A DNA stretch of 34,247 bases from an uncultured Porphyromonas sp. (GTDB lineage Bacteria; Bacteroidota; Bacteroidia; Bacteroidales; Porphyromonadaceae). Under the pieces are notes generated by a model, which did no database searches, was not told the DNA's origin, and worked only from the letters and a program-made list of their open reading frames with translations. The stretch lies in assembly GCF_902489635.1 (NCBI RefSeq), contig NZ_CABUAN010000024.1, forward strand, positions 1-34,247. Reading direction: 5' to 3'. Below are positions 6,975 to 16,637 of the stretch, piece after piece. The first letter of the stretch is position 1. The number at the start of each line of letters is the position of its first letter. The position numbers and the translations under genes were made by a program.

Positions 6975-9572
6975 TTAGAACCAGAACAACGGGTAGTACC
7001 AAATGAGCCGGGTCGTATTCATAAGTTCTTCCCAGTTGTAAGTGGAGGTGGTGTTTGCCCTCTGATAGCCAACCGTAATAAAAGACATCGTTGGCTCGAA
7101 CACGCTCTCTGGGATCTTCAGATAAAACTCGTAAGAGAGATTGTTCTGACTGATGGGCGTGTTACTGAGCGTTAGATAGTTGGATATATCGACATACCTT
7201 CCTGGATCATCATCGTAGATATTCCAGTATGGCTGTGCATTGGGATGTTCGTAATACCCGCCATTTGCGTAGTGTAGGAGTTGCCCCTTGACCTCCACGC
7301 TCGTAGCTGTGAACTCATGCTCCTCACTTGCCACCCACTCTCGCAAAGTCTTGGTCGCACTAATGGTGAAGGCGATGTAGCCGTACTCAGATCGAGCCTG
7401 ATAGACACTCTTTATCGTTACCGATTGATCCAGATTCGCAGGAGCTTTCGTCTTATCATAGGTCAGATAAAACAGCCCATCGGTGTTAGTCGCCTGGATG
7501 TAATACGTACCTTGAGGGACGGCGTTACCTTTCTGGGTGAAACGACTGGTGCTAGGCATCGGTCTCTTTGTATTAGAGGTGCCAGGCTCCTTGAAGTAAA
7601 GACGTATAGGCTTGGACTTGTAGGGCGAGGCACTAGAATAGATCGTCTCCGTCTCGTAGTAAGGGGAGGAGAGGACGATATCGTGGTTAGGAGAGGTTGT
7701 CCCATCATTGACTAGCACGGGGATGCGTACGCGTCCATTGTGGCGATCGTAGGAGTCTGTCTTGACGATATAGCGGTAGTAGACCTTGCTGCCACGCTTG
7801 ACAATGGTTAGGTTCTCCGTATTCCCTTGTTTATTCCTTGGGGAGAGATCTGGAGCCTCGATGAGCACATCAAAGGGGAAGATACCCTTGGGCAGATTCT
7901 TATACAGATCAAACTCGAGGAACTTATCTCCTGCTTGCCCCCCCTGTGCATCATTGACCAGCTTGGCCTTAAAGAGTAGCGGCTTGCGTATGGTGATCTC
8001 CACATTACGTATCAGGGGGTTGGTAGCACCAGTAACAGGCTTGCCATCTGTACGCACATAGGTGTATAGATCCTTAGGGTTAGCCGGGGGGGTGTCGTCA
8101 GGAGCGTAAGAGCGTAGTCCGGCCACCTCAATGCTGTATCGCTCGACAGCATCGGAGGGGATGTCCTTGACCTCGACGCTAAAGTGGTCGTCATTGCCAC
8201 TACGAGTGCTTACGTCTGTCTGTGTCAGAGCGCCCATGTAAGCATCATGGTCACTCCACCGCTTGTAATACCTGATATACTGTGCACCAGAGCCTGCTCC
8301 CGTACCACCCCCATAGGGCTTGAAGCGATAGTTGCTATTGGTGATGGCAAAGCTGGTGTTAAAGTTATATGTACCAGGACGCACGATCAGTATCTGGACG
8401 GGATCCGCCTTGAGCGTAAACATCTCGTCGGAGACCTGCGTGAACTCCTGTAGCTCGATCGAGGAGAATATGTTGTTGTGCGCAGGAGCTGCTATCGCCT
8501 CAGCCATCGTAGCGTAGCCGTCCGAATTAACCGCCGTAATAGTCACCTTGTAGTGATTGTTGCGGATGATCGGGAGGACGCGATCGCTGACGATGTTTTC
8601 CTTATTTCGCTTGGCAACGAAGTCTACCTTGTAGTATCGAGTCTCAGTGTTTCCATTCTTGAGCAATTTCTCTCCTCGAATGATGAGGAAGACCTTCTTA
8701 TTCCCATCGTTTTGATGCTCAAATAGTCTAAACTCAGCATCCGCTGGGACGATGTGCTCTGGAATATCGTTGGGGATGATCTCTACATCGGGAGGAATCG
8801 TTGCCTTGGTCGGTGCATAAGGAAAGGCAAAGGCGTAGTTGTCCATCACAAAGGGAGCTACCGTGCCACTCTTATGCACATTGCAAGCGGTAAAGCCTGT
8901 CAGCTTGAAGCCATTTGTTGCCGGAGCCTTATTGACTACCGTGACTTTGGCATGACAGCGTAGGAGCTTGATCACCTTGCCTTGTAGCGACTGACCATCT
9001 AACTTATTTAGCTTGACCTGCGCCCACATCGGGTCGAAGGCTTTGGTCTTATCGTTATTACCATTGGCTGACTCAATGCTTGTCGTCAGCTTGGGTATAA
9101 TCGCTCCTGCCGAGTTGCCCACGAGGTAGTAATCCTGCGTTTGTCCCGTCCAGTCGTAATTAGCCACGAAGTGTAAGTATCGAGGCTTGCTACTCTGTAT
9201 GAAGGTCGCCTTAAAGCTCTTGATCATCTTGATAGAGCCTTTTTCACCATCAGGCAAGAAGGCGTCATCCGTTAGACTAGCAGCTGAGGTGGGGTCTCCT
9301 AGTACAGCGTCTGTCGAGTAGAGAAACTGCTGATTATCGTCAAAGACTAATATGCGTAGCGAGGAGATCTTCTCGACCTCGTCATCGTTGATGGATTCAC
9401 TCCTGAGTGCTAGTTCACGCAGATCATCCGCGTGTAGTCCTAGGGTCAGCGTGATCGAGTCGCCCTCCTTACCCTCAGGTATGAGCATGCTATCCATAGG
9501 CTCCCGGGCACACCCAGCGAGTAGCAGGAGCAGTGGCAGGGCTATATAATAAAGATATACTCTTCGCTTCAT
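6975..9572 (-). CDS. Fimbrial accessory (tip-complex) lipoprotein, FimE/Mfa-type
   Basis: An 865-residue predicted outer-membrane-targeted lipoprotein, last of seven genes in the fimbrial operon. The reading frame extends 49 codons further upstream into the preceding gene. The start at 9572 is preferred because it gives a lipoprotein signal, a basic MKRR followed by ALPLLLLLAGC with the acylated cysteine at residue 21, and leaves a 10-bp gap to the previous stop. The N-terminal half resembles fimbrillin-type beta domains, with TLTLGLHADDL, a SSLRILVFDDN strand block and a HFVANYDW segment. The rest is beta-rich with no recognised catalytic motif. No von Willebrand A metal motif was seen, so it is not an obvious Mfa5. 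Position suggests a minor, tip-associated subunit; binding partner unknown. Confidence 0.72.
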   Translation of the reverse strand: MKRRVYLYYIALPLLLLLAGCAREPMDSMLIPEGKEGDSITLTLGLHADDLRELALRSESINDDEVEKISSLRILVFDDNQQFLYSTDAVLGDPTSAASLTDDAFLPDGEKGSIKMIKSFKATFIQSSKPRYLHFVANYDWTGQTQDYYLVGNSAGAIIPKLTTSIESANGNNDKTKAFDPMWAQVKLNKLDGQSLQGKVIKLLRCHAKVTVVNKAPATNGFKLTGFTACNVHKSGTVAPFVMDNYAFAFPYAPTKATIPPDVEIIPNDIPEHIVPADAEFRLFEHQNDGNKKVFLIIRGEKLLKNGNTETRYYKVDFVAKRNKENIVSDRVLPIIRNNHYKVTITAVNSDGYATMAEAIAAPAHNNIFSSIELQEFTQVSDEMFTLKADPVQILIVRPGTYNFNTSFAITNSNYRFKPYGGGTGAGSGAQYIRYYKRWSDHDAYMGALTQTDVSTRSGNDDHFSVEVKDIPSDAVERYSIEVAGLRSYAPDDTPPANPKDLYTYVRTDGKPVTGATNPLIRNVEITIRKPLLFKAKLVNDAQGGQAGDKFLEFDLYKNLPKGIFPFDVLIEAPDLSPRNKQGNTENLTIVKRGSKVYYRYIVKTDSYDRHNGRVRIPVLVNDGTTSPNHDIVLSSPYYETETIYSSASPYKSKPIRLYFKEPGTSNTKRPMPSTSRFTQKGNAVPQGTYYIQATNTDGLFYLTYDKTKAPANLDQSVTIKSVYQARSEYGYIAFTISATKTLREWVASEEHEFTATSVEVKGQLLHYANGGYYEHPNAQPYWNIYDDDPGRYVDISNYLTLSNTPISQNNLSYEFYLKIPESVFEPTMSFITVGYQRANTTSTYNWEELMNTTRLIWYYPLFWF

Positions 9573-9582
9573 AAGAATTGGA

Positions 9583-12189
9583 TTACTGCTCGTCATACAT
9601 ATATGTGTCAAAGATGGGTCGGACATAGACTGCGGGGAAGCCATCTTCGTACGAGTTCTTCTTCCCTCGTTTATTGACCATTTCCTGAAATGTGATGACC
9701 TTATGTTGTAGGAAATCATACACCATACCCTCCTCTGCTACCCAATAGTAGGAGCCAAAGAGCAAGCCCTCAATCTCTGTTTTCTTATCTATCTGCATCT
9801 CGTCAATAAGCTTCATCTCGGCAGAGGTAGGGATACGCCACCGCCCTTGATACTTGAAGTCTTTGTAAATGGTACGCCATTCCCCAGAATAGGGCCCTGG
9901 ATAATTACCTGTTATGTTATAGAACTCTGTATAGTTGCCATTTGTACCAAACTCACCCTCGAAGTAGTCGAAGCAGCGCGTCTGGGCGTCCCAATAGTAC
10001 GCTGCGAGGTTTTGTATTTTAGCCGTTCCACCTTGGTAAGAGGAAGTGCCATCATTGTAGTCTGTTGGGTTGGTGTAAGGATCATGCACACCCCAGAAAG
10101 CACTAGACAATGGACCATAGTAAGGAGCTTCAGCTGAAAACATCTGCGAGGAGAACCTACTCTCACGACTCATGGTGCTGGGCACATCCCCAGGCATTTG
10201 AAAAGAGTAGAAACTCATACCATGTTGGCTGGCGATGATGAACTGTGGAGAGATGAGCTGGTTGGACATGTGATCAGTCTTAGTCCGACCCTTGGAATCC
10301 ACCGGCGAGCCGATGCGCTCACCTTCTCTAGGAACTACAGTTGTGATCTTAAAGTTCACCTCGTTGACCTGAGGAGAGTATTTGTCTTCTCCCTGATACT
10401 TGCCGAAGATGCCAATTGTGGAGTGATACCTAAAGTCAGCGTAGACGGGTGTCATCTTACCATTCTCGTCTACGTACTGCTCCCTGCCATTGTGGAAGCG
10501 CTGAGAGCGTTCGCCCGTGACATACCTATTGGGATACTGCAAGACGCGCACTACTTGGCTTAAGTTACCGCCCCGTTGCTTTACGGTGAATTCAATGTGA
10601 TACGGAATATAGTTGACCGGTACAGGGTGCTTGATCGTGATGACTCCATTGGAGAGATAATCCTCCGAAGGGGTAATCACGATGCCGTCCCAGTCGGACG
10701 TATTAGGCTTACTAGAGACCTCAGTTTTAGTTCCATTGATCTTGTAGAGCTTGGACTCCGTCTGGCTATACTCACGACGGTAGTGTACGCCTCGCTTGTC
10801 GTAATACTCGTACCAAACGCTCTCTATCTGAATATCTACTGGCAGACTGGAGGCATAGGGTATGGAGACCTCATCGACATCCGCCATGATGGGACGCCTG
10901 TCATACACCTCGAGGTACTGCGCCTTGAGAAGCTCGCCATCGACGGCATCAATCAGATTCCACGGCTTGATGGCTATAGCAGCGGCTATGTCTACGGGGG
11001 TGTCTTCGTTGAGACTGCCTAGGACCTCGATGGAGGTGAGGACGTCATAGAGATGGTTGCGCTCGAGTTTGTGAAGCATATCCTCTTTGACCTCCCCGAG
11101 AGCCTTGCGGTAGTTCACTGGTATGCGGTAGTAGTAATTAACCCAAGAGTCTTCAGCCTTTGCCTCCTTAGGACGCATAGTCAGCTTGAGACGTAGGAAA
11201 GTCTCATTTGTCGAGGTGCTACGCCAGTCATGCTCGTAAGCGTAAAAAGGCACTGTACCATAAAACTTGCCGTCTCCCTTGCTATTCTTATACCCTAGAG
11301 CAGAGAAGTCGGTCTCAACCATAGGACGGTAGGCGGAGTTGTGCCAGTCGCTACCATTGGGCTGATAGGGAGAGGCACTCCGTACGATCTTCGTCTTCTC
11401 TGGATAGCGTACGAGACAGACTTCAGGTACGCTACCTGGCTTGACGACATATTGAGTCGCGATACCATTCTGATAGTCCTTGACATCGATATGGTCGATC
11501 CTCAGTCGAATCTTGGCAGCAGCACGATAGAGTTCGATCGTCCCTAGTTCTGCTCTTGGTTTTTGATAGCCCCAAGTAACGGTCGTCTGGAGTGCACCAT
11601 CCATAAGAAATTTATCCTGTGGGGCTATCTGTCCGTTTTGGGGAGCAGGGTTGAGCTTGCTCTGATCGTCCTGTATCAGCTTGTAGAGAGCTGTCTTTGT
11701 TGTGACGCTCGTGGCTATAGACTCGCTGGCATTGACCACCGCGATATAGTCTAGTGGCGTACCCTCGAGCTTAGGAAGGTCATCCTTGGGGACAATAAAG
11801 GTGGCACGACTGCCGATCTCGCTACCCGTGAGCGCCTCCTGCTTGAGCGGAGTGTAGCGCCCGACGAGATTGCCTGACATTGGGTCAAAGACAAAGAGCT
11901 CTATGCTCTCGATCTTGTTTTCATTCAGTATGCTGATGCCGTGGAGCCCGTTCTCCTTGTCACCCTCTTCCTCGCCGACGTGGCTACGGAGCGTGGCTGT
12001 GGTCGTCTGCTCGGTACGCGGTATGAGCGTGAGCTCGAGGAGCTTGCCATCTTCCTCGGAGATGTGCAGAGCATCGTCTGTTCGCTCACTAACGCAACTG
12101 GTGAATGCCACACAGATGCCCACGAAGGTGAGCACGGTGCAGAGGGCTATGCGTGCGCTGGTCTGGATATTATATCGAAGCTTTGTCAT
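9583..12189 (-). CDS. Fimbrial accessory lipoprotein with C-terminal FimD-like domain
   Basis: An 868-residue predicted lipoprotein. The start at 12189 is chosen over one 12 codons upstream because MTKLRYN opens a lipoprotein signal ending AFTSC (acyl cysteine 32); the upstream start would overlap the preceding gene. The N-terminal region has fimbrillin-like features: a SIELFVFDPMSGNLV strand block, DYIAVVNASES, and RAAAKIRLRIDHIDV, matching the strand before the second domain in Mfa/Fim proteins. The C-terminal 150 residues contain RWRIPTSAEMKLI, SYYWVAEE and AVYVRPIFD. This pattern is shared with Fib_succ_major/DUF1566-type carbohydrate- or surface-associated modules and with P. gingivalis FimD (recalled, not aligned). 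It probably forms part of the fimbrial tip. Confidence 0.72.
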   Translation of the reverse strand: MTKLRYNIQTSARIALCTVLTFVGICVAFTSCVSERTDDALHISEEDGKLLELTLIPRTEQTTTATLRSHVGEEEGDKENGLHGISILNENKIESIELFVFDPMSGNLVGRYTPLKQEALTGSEIGSRATFIVPKDDLPKLEGTPLDYIAVVNASESIATSVTTKTALYKLIQDDQSKLNPAPQNGQIAPQDKFLMDGALQTTVTWGYQKPRAELGTIELYRAAAKIRLRIDHIDVKDYQNGIATQYVVKPGSVPEVCLVRYPEKTKIVRSASPYQPNGSDWHNSAYRPMVETDFSALGYKNSKGDGKFYGTVPFYAYEHDWRSTSTNETFLRLKLTMRPKEAKAEDSWVNYYYRIPVNYRKALGEVKEDMLHKLERNHLYDVLTSIEVLGSLNEDTPVDIAAAIAIKPWNLIDAVDGELLKAQYLEVYDRRPIMADVDEVSIPYASSLPVDIQIESVWYEYYDKRGVHYRREYSQTESKLYKINGTKTEVSSKPNTSDWDGIVITPSEDYLSNGVITIKHPVPVNYIPYHIEFTVKQRGGNLSQVVRVLQYPNRYVTGERSQRFHNGREQYVDENGKMTPVYADFRYHSTIGIFGKYQGEDKYSPQVNEVNFKITTVVPREGERIGSPVDSKGRTKTDHMSNQLISPQFIIASQHGMSFYSFQMPGDVPSTMSRESRFSSQMFSAEAPYYGPLSSAFWGVHDPYTNPTDYNDGTSSYQGGTAKIQNLAAYYWDAQTRCFDYFEGEFGTNGNYTEFYNITGNYPGPYSGEWRTIYKDFKYQGRWRIPTSAEMKLIDEMQIDKKTEIEGLLFGSYYWVAEEGMVYDFLQHKVITFQEMVNKRGKKNSYEDGFPAVYVRPIFDTYMYDEQ

Positions 12190-12197
12190 TGCGAGTC

Positions 12198-13847
12198 TTA
12201 GTACATTACTTGTTTGATACGCCACCGCTGAGAGCCTCCGCCATCCATGTAGCTGTCACGGGTTCTCTGAGGGTTGAGGTCTAGCTCCTTGCCATCGACT
12301 ACGATGTAAAACTGAGTGTAGTATGGCTCAGAGGTAAACTCCTGTCGGGGCTTGATCTGGAATGTATAGGTTTGTGGAGGAACTTGACCGACGATGTCTG
12401 GCTCTACTACCTGATCGTAGGTCGTGCCCGTAAAGAGGTAGTTCAGTCCGTTCGTGATGGAGGCTGACCAAATAGCACCTACGGGCTTGGTAATCTCAAA
12501 GGTAACCTCGACGATCTCGTTGTGTGAGAGGAGTACCTCCTGAGATATGTCGTTTAGATCACGTGTGGCATTAGTTTTTGTGTTGACGACCTTGAGCGTG
12601 CACGTATACTTCGGTCGCGTGAACTGCAGCTCTGACTGGATCAGTTGCCAGGGCATCACCTTAAAGTTTATGACTAGGTACTTACCATCGGCAGGTACAT
12701 TGATGTCGTAACGATAGTGATGGTTGCGGACGATGCTGTAGTCGGCTTGATTGCTTAAGACATTGCCCGTAGCGACATCTAGGTAGGTGTATTCCGACCC
12801 TGGGGTCATGTTTTGTGTGTTCTGATTGGAGATGATAGGGATCTTGTGTACGACGCCACTCACCATCTCTATCTGTATGTAGCTGGGAGTGCCAATGGGC
12901 TCGTCGCTCCTCGAATTCCATCCTAGTGTAGAGGAAGCCTTCCCGAGGAGTCGCTCTGGGATGTACATCTTAGCTTGGAAGCTATTGCCCGTGATGGAAC
13001 CACTACCATTAAAAGGCTTTTCGGTTAAAGCTACAGAGGCAGATTTACTATTCTCCATAAAGGAGTGCTGTGTAGCTACATTGCAGATCTTGATGCTCTT
13101 GATCTTGCTGACGCCATCTCCCGTGAGGTTGAGGCTGACCTTGGCTGAGGAGCGTACCAGATTGACGGTCTGTTGCTTCGTGCCAGTCTCGGGGCTGTCA
13201 GGCCAATTGCTGACAGGCTCGAGAGGCTTCGATGTATTTGTCGTCGGAGTAAAGGGCTTGGGTACGCTCACACTCCCGCCTGCGGGTATGATTTGGTTCT
13301 CATAGATACGCGCCATCGGGAAGAGACTCTTCTCCGTGCCTTTCATCACGGCACCATTGTAGAGTGGTGTGCCTGTGTCGCGGCTCTGGAAGCTCTCGAG
13401 ATGTTGTAGCGTTGTCTTCAGGTCAGCATAGGTTTTCAAGCCCTCCAGCGTATTCTTCCAGCTCTCAGGATAGTTTGCTACAAAGCAAAAGTGGTACCGT
13501 GCCCCCTCCTCGGGCTGTAGCTCCATGAGGAAGTATTGCTCCGTCGTGAAGTGGCTCTTGACGAGTAGGCTCTGATCATCTGTAGTTCCCACCTTATAAA
13601 TCAAGACTGCTAGCTCGCCTACATAGTCTTCATAGTCCTTGGAGTCAGACTGTATAGAGGGATTGTCGCCCTGCTCACGCAGAGAAGTGTTGGGGAGTTC
13701 TATTCCACCCATTGAGAAGCGCAGACAGGTGGTCCGACTAGGGTCATCGTCAGGTACGGCTCCTCCGTTCATCCGCTGGCACGATACAGATAGTAGCGTG
13801 CTGCAGAGGAGAGCTAGGAGTGTAATGTATAATGTATTGCGAGACAT
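12198..13847 (-). CDS. Fimbrial accessory lipoprotein, FimC/Mfa3-type
   Basis: A 549-residue predicted lipoprotein with signal MSRNTLYITLLALLC and a lipobox ending SVSC (cysteine 23). Like its neighbours it has a conserved N-terminal fold: a CLRFSMGGIELP strand, a VGELAVLIYKVG block and YHFCFVANYPES. SSAKVSLNLTGDGVSKIKSI is the typical start of the second fimbrillin-like domain, and NFKVMPWQLIQSE is equivalent to the PW motif near the end of many major subunits. Beyond that PW motif it has a C-terminal extension of about 140 residues. Such an extension could cap polymerisation or hold the next tip subunit (inference). It sits 69 bp downstream of the anchor gene and 8 bp before the next gene. 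Confidence 0.72.
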   Translation of the reverse strand: MSRNTLYITLLALLCSTLLSVSCQRMNGGAVPDDDPSRTTCLRFSMGGIELPNTSLREQGDNPSIQSDSKDYEDYVGELAVLIYKVGTTDDQSLLVKSHFTTEQYFLMELQPEEGARYHFCFVANYPESWKNTLEGLKTYADLKTTLQHLESFQSRDTGTPLYNGAVMKGTEKSLFPMARIYENQIIPAGGSVSVPKPFTPTTNTSKPLEPVSNWPDSPETGTKQQTVNLVRSSAKVSLNLTGDGVSKIKSIKICNVATQHSFMENSKSASVALTEKPFNGSGSITGNSFQAKMYIPERLLGKASSTLGWNSRSDEPIGTPSYIQIEMVSGVVHKIPIISNQNTQNMTPGSEYTYLDVATGNVLSNQADYSIVRNHHYRYDINVPADGKYLVINFKVMPWQLIQSELQFTRPKYTCTLKVVNTKTNATRDLNDISQEVLLSHNEIVEVTFEITKPVGAIWSASITNGLNYLFTGTTYDQVVEPDIVGQVPPQTYTFQIKPRQEFTSEPYYTQFYIVVDGKELDLNPQRTRDSYMDGGGSQRWRIKQVMY

Positions 13848-13916
13848 AATAAGCAGAGAGCTGTATGTGTGTTAGGGAAGGGAGTGGTGGATAGATCGGG
13901 AGGGGTGGAGAGGCCC

Positions 13917-14894
13917 TTAGTATCTATTGGTCAGATTGACTGGGAAGGAGTGTATCTGATAGTTGTTGATGAAGATGTTGATCACGAGGTTATTGTCCTT
14001 ACACTTATCTTCCAGCTCTAGGACGATGTCAAAGTCGTGGGTACACTCTAGGTTTACGTTGGGGTTCTCTAGTAAGACCTTCCCTAGGAGGTCCTGCTCG
14101 AGGAAGTCCTTCTTCTCCTTCTTATTGTGTAGACGTAGGAGGTTGTGGTAGCCACTCTTGAGCTCCATAAGTGTGAAGGAGAGGGTTCTAGCAAACTTGT
14201 CTTTGTATAGCTCTACGCCTGGGTAGTTGAGGGTTGGATTGTCTAGAGGCATCCGCCTATTGATGAGGTAGGTGCCATCGGCCGAATAGGTCAGTATGTC
14301 AAAGTCGTCAATGTCGTAGCGGTCCCGTACACTCTCGTGGAGTCGCAGGGTAATGTTGATGCGGTTGGTCACTTCTAGCATGTTGATGGAGACATTGGCA
14401 TACACGGTACCGTACTCCTTACGGTCTGGTAGAGAGACGACACGGCTCTCACCTTGCCATACCTTATGCTCTCCGAGACTGATGGCCTTGTCATTCTCGG
14501 CACGTAGTCGTAGCATGACATCTTTTTTGGTTGTCGTGCCCTCTACGAAATTCCCCAAAGTGAAGTATTGGTCTGGCGTGCCGCCCCATGCGATGAAGGA
14601 GTACTGTCCATTCTCGACGGGAGGAAGCTCGACCTTGTACACCTCAGTCAGATCCACCCATCCTGTCACCTTCTTTACTGTGACTAGCACATCGTTTAGG
14701 TCGAAGGCGAAGACATACAGCCCATTTACCTCACCCACAGCCTCTGGGGCTTTCATACAAGGGGTCTGATTGTAAAAACTGATGTACACCCCTTGAGGGC
14801 ACTCCTCGAGATCCTCATAGATGATCTTGCTACAAGCGGTGGTGAGTGCTAGGAGAGTGAGTAAGGGAAGTATAATATGGTGAACCCTATTCAT
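13917..14894 (-). CDS. FimB/Mfa2-family fimbrial anchor lipoprotein
   Basis: A 325-residue lipoprotein matching the FimB/Mfa2 (DUF1812) family, whose members anchor fimbriae in the outer membrane and limit filament length. The lipobox ALTTAC gives acyl cysteine 21. The immediately following CSKIIYEDLEECPQGVYISF is a close family signature with the conserved aspartate/glutamate and second cysteine. Other family blocks are GLYVFAFDLNDVLV and YSFIAWGG. The protein ends FPVNLTNRY, resembling the end of the major subunit (VDLINRY). It comes directly after the major subunit gene, separated by a strong hairpin that could lower its expression. Identification as anchor is strong; length control is inherited from family knowledge. 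Confidence 0.9.
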   Translation of the reverse strand: MNRVHHIILPLLTLLALTTACSKIIYEDLEECPQGVYISFYNQTPCMKAPEAVGEVNGLYVFAFDLNDVLVTVKKVTGWVDLTEVYKVELPPVENGQYSFIAWGGTPDQYFTLGNFVEGTTTKKDVMLRLRAENDKAISLGEHKVWQGESRVVSLPDRKEYGTVYANVSINMLEVTNRINITLRLHESVRDRYDIDDFDILTYSADGTYLINRRMPLDNPTLNYPGVELYKDKFARTLSFTLMELKSGYHNLLRLHNKKEKKDFLEQDLLGKVLLENPNVNLECTHDFDIVLELEDKCKDNNLVINIFINNYQIHSFPVNLTNRY

Positions 14895-14926
14895 AGCTCA
14901 GATGTTTGATAGAAGTGATAAGAAAG

Positions 14927-14981
14927 GACTACAGGGGGCTGGACGCCTCAGTGAGATGGGGGACCAACGCCCCCTGTAGTC
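14927..14981 (-). terminator. Intercistronic hairpin between major fimbrillin and anchor genes
   Basis: A perfect 13-bp stem, GACTACAGGGGGC at 14927-14939 with its complement at 14969-14981, closes a loop containing a smaller hairpin (CTCAgTGAG). On the transcribed strand it is followed by a weak pyrimidine run (CTTTCTT), not a full T tract. It may partly terminate transcription or protect the 3' end of the upstream fimbrillin mRNA. Confidence 0.75.
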
Positions 14982-15035
14982 GTCTGTTGTGCGATCTACT
15001 CAGCCTCTATATTAGGATAGAAGCTGGGTCGATGA

Positions 15036-16550
15036 TTAGTAACGGTTGATAAGATCTACCTTATAGCTGTGGATCGTCCAGGGGAGTACCTGCAGCTGTA
15101 CAGAGAGGTGAGTCTTCTTCGTCTCGAGAGGCTCATCAGGCTTGATCTCATCCTTGTCTGCTACACCCATCTCGCCGAAGCCGGTGATGTGTGCATGGTA
15201 GACCTGGTTGCGTACCGTAGGAGACTCGCTGATTGTCTTGGTCAGATCTTCATAAGGAACGTCTGGGTTCAGCCAGATGTAGTAGTACATCTCACCATTC
15301 TTGTACTCCTTAGCGCTCTGCTTCTTCTCGTGAGTGGCACCTGCTGTTAGAGCAGCATCCATAGCCTCAGCCCTTTCGAGAGTAGAGTAGAACTTACCAT
15401 CAGATAGACCTAGGTAAACAGTCTGAGCCTCGGTGCCAGTAGGAGCAGCGCCATCGATCTTGTCTACGGTGAAGGTCGCCTTGATCTCAAACATAGTCGT
15501 GTTGCCCTTCATGTACTTGCCTTCAGCGTGTGTGACAGGGAGGACGAACTTGCTAAACGTCTCCTCACCTAGAGCAGCCTTGACATTATCAAGCGTGTTG
15601 TCTGCCTTTACGATAGCAGCCTTGTAACCCTCAGCGTCAGAGAAGAGCATCTTACCATCAGCCTCGGTAGCTAGAGTAGCCCAAGTACTAGATGTAGGAA
15701 TGAAGTCGTATACAGGAGCTGCGACCTTCCAGTTCGTGCGGTCCTCTAGGACGTTGAACTGTAGGGCGCTACCAGTCACCTGATAGGCGATATCCTTGAC
15801 GGTAACCGTTGCTGTCGTTTGCTCTGTTGTGGCACCCTGAGCATCTGTGAAGGAGCGCTTGACTTCGATCGTCTTCTTGACCTGATCGTCTACAGTGACG
15901 ATAGCACGAGATGCGACACGTGATACGCGTACCTCGACACGGTTAGCCTTACCACCGATAGCGTCTTCCTTGCTGACGTTGGGCTTGATCTCCATTTCCT
16001 GAGGAGCGGTCTCGTTGGTCATCAAGACGATATCCTTCTCAGCCTCGTACTTAGCTACATCTGCAATAGCAGCAACGGTAGCGATAGCCTTCTGGAACTC
16101 TGCGTCGAACGTAGCTGCATCAGCGGTCTTCTGATCGAGGATGGTTGTGACCTTGTTGGTGACATCATTGATGACGACATAGACCTTTACCTTGTCACCA
16201 GACTTAGCCTCTACAGCGAGGTTAGGAGCGAGGATACCATTGTTGATGCCCCCGAAATTGGCCTCCGTGAATTGATCTGAGCTGATCGTGGTAGTACCAT
16301 TAGAAGTGGTGGCTACGTAGACCTTGATCTTCTTGATCACGTCACGACCCTGCCACTCACCATCTAGCTTGTTGTGGTCATCAGGTAGAGCACGCGTCTC
16401 AGGTGCTGGGAAGCGGACGGAGACACCTACGTAGGTGTCGCACTGGCCGTTTTGGAGTGCAGCGTCTTGTCTGTCACTCTTGCAGCTTGCTAGCCCGAGC
16501 AGGAGTGCTGCTGCGGCCAGAAGAGCTGTTCTCATTCTTAGTTTCATCAT
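15036..16550 (-). CDS. Major fimbrial subunit, Mfa1-like fimbrillin
   Basis: A 504-residue fimbrillin precursor. It is exported as a lipoprotein (signal to GLASC, cysteine 23). In this family an arginine-specific protease then removes the N-terminal strand so that subunits can polymerise. A candidate site is R53-A54 in PAPETRALPDD, at the position expected for Mfa1/FimA. The body shows the family pattern: IKKIKVYVATT, VKVYVVINDVTN, RVASRAIVTVDD starting the second domain, YYYIWLNPDVPYE and, near the end, QVLPWTIHSYKVDLINRY. It has unusually many alanine, lysine and threonine codons and few aromatic residues, as is common in major pilins. It lies between the DUF3868 gene and the Mfa2-like anchor, with hairpins on both sides. 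Two adjacent ATGs (16550, 16547) could start it. Confidence 0.88.
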   Translation of the reverse strand: MMKLRMRTALLAAAALLLGLASCKSDRQDAALQNGQCDTYVGVSVRFPAPETRALPDDHNKLDGEWQGRDVIKKIKVYVATTSNGTTTISSDQFTEANFGGINNGILAPNLAVEAKSGDKVKVYVVINDVTNKVTTILDQKTADAATFDAEFQKAIATVAAIADVAKYEAEKDIVLMTNETAPQEMEIKPNVSKEDAIGGKANRVEVRVSRVASRAIVTVDDQVKKTIEVKRSFTDAQGATTEQTTATVTVKDIAYQVTGSALQFNVLEDRTNWKVAAPVYDFIPTSSTWATLATEADGKMLFSDAEGYKAAIVKADNTLDNVKAALGEETFSKFVLPVTHAEGKYMKGNTTMFEIKATFTVDKIDGAAPTGTEAQTVYLGLSDGKFYSTLERAEAMDAALTAGATHEKKQSAKEYKNGEMYYYIWLNPDVPYEDLTKTISESPTVRNQVYHAHITGFGEMGVADKDEIKPDEPLETKKTHLSVQLQVLPWTIHSYKVDLINRY

Positions 16551-16603
16551 TGTTAGTTGATTAAATTGTTATTATGAAGTACTGTTTTCGTTCTTTAGGT
16601 TGG

Positions 16604-16637
16604 AGCTTGTAGCTTACCACAGGACGGGTTACAAGCT
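16604..16637 (-). other. Hairpin between DUF3868 gene and major fimbrillin gene
   Basis: AGCTTGTA at 16604-16611 pairs with TACAAGCT at 16630-16637. The 3' arm overlaps the end of the DUF3868 coding region. No T tract follows on the minus strand, so an RNA-processing or stability role is more likely than termination. No convincing separate promoter for the fimbrillin gene was seen in 16551-16603. Confidence 0.5.

Noticed and set aside
6975..9572. Mfa5-type von Willebrand A adhesin
   Set aside because: No DxSxS metal motif was found in the sequence.
9573..9719. 49-codon N-terminal extension of the last fimbrial gene
   Set aside because: It overlaps the preceding gene and would bury the lipoprotein signal that begins at 9572.
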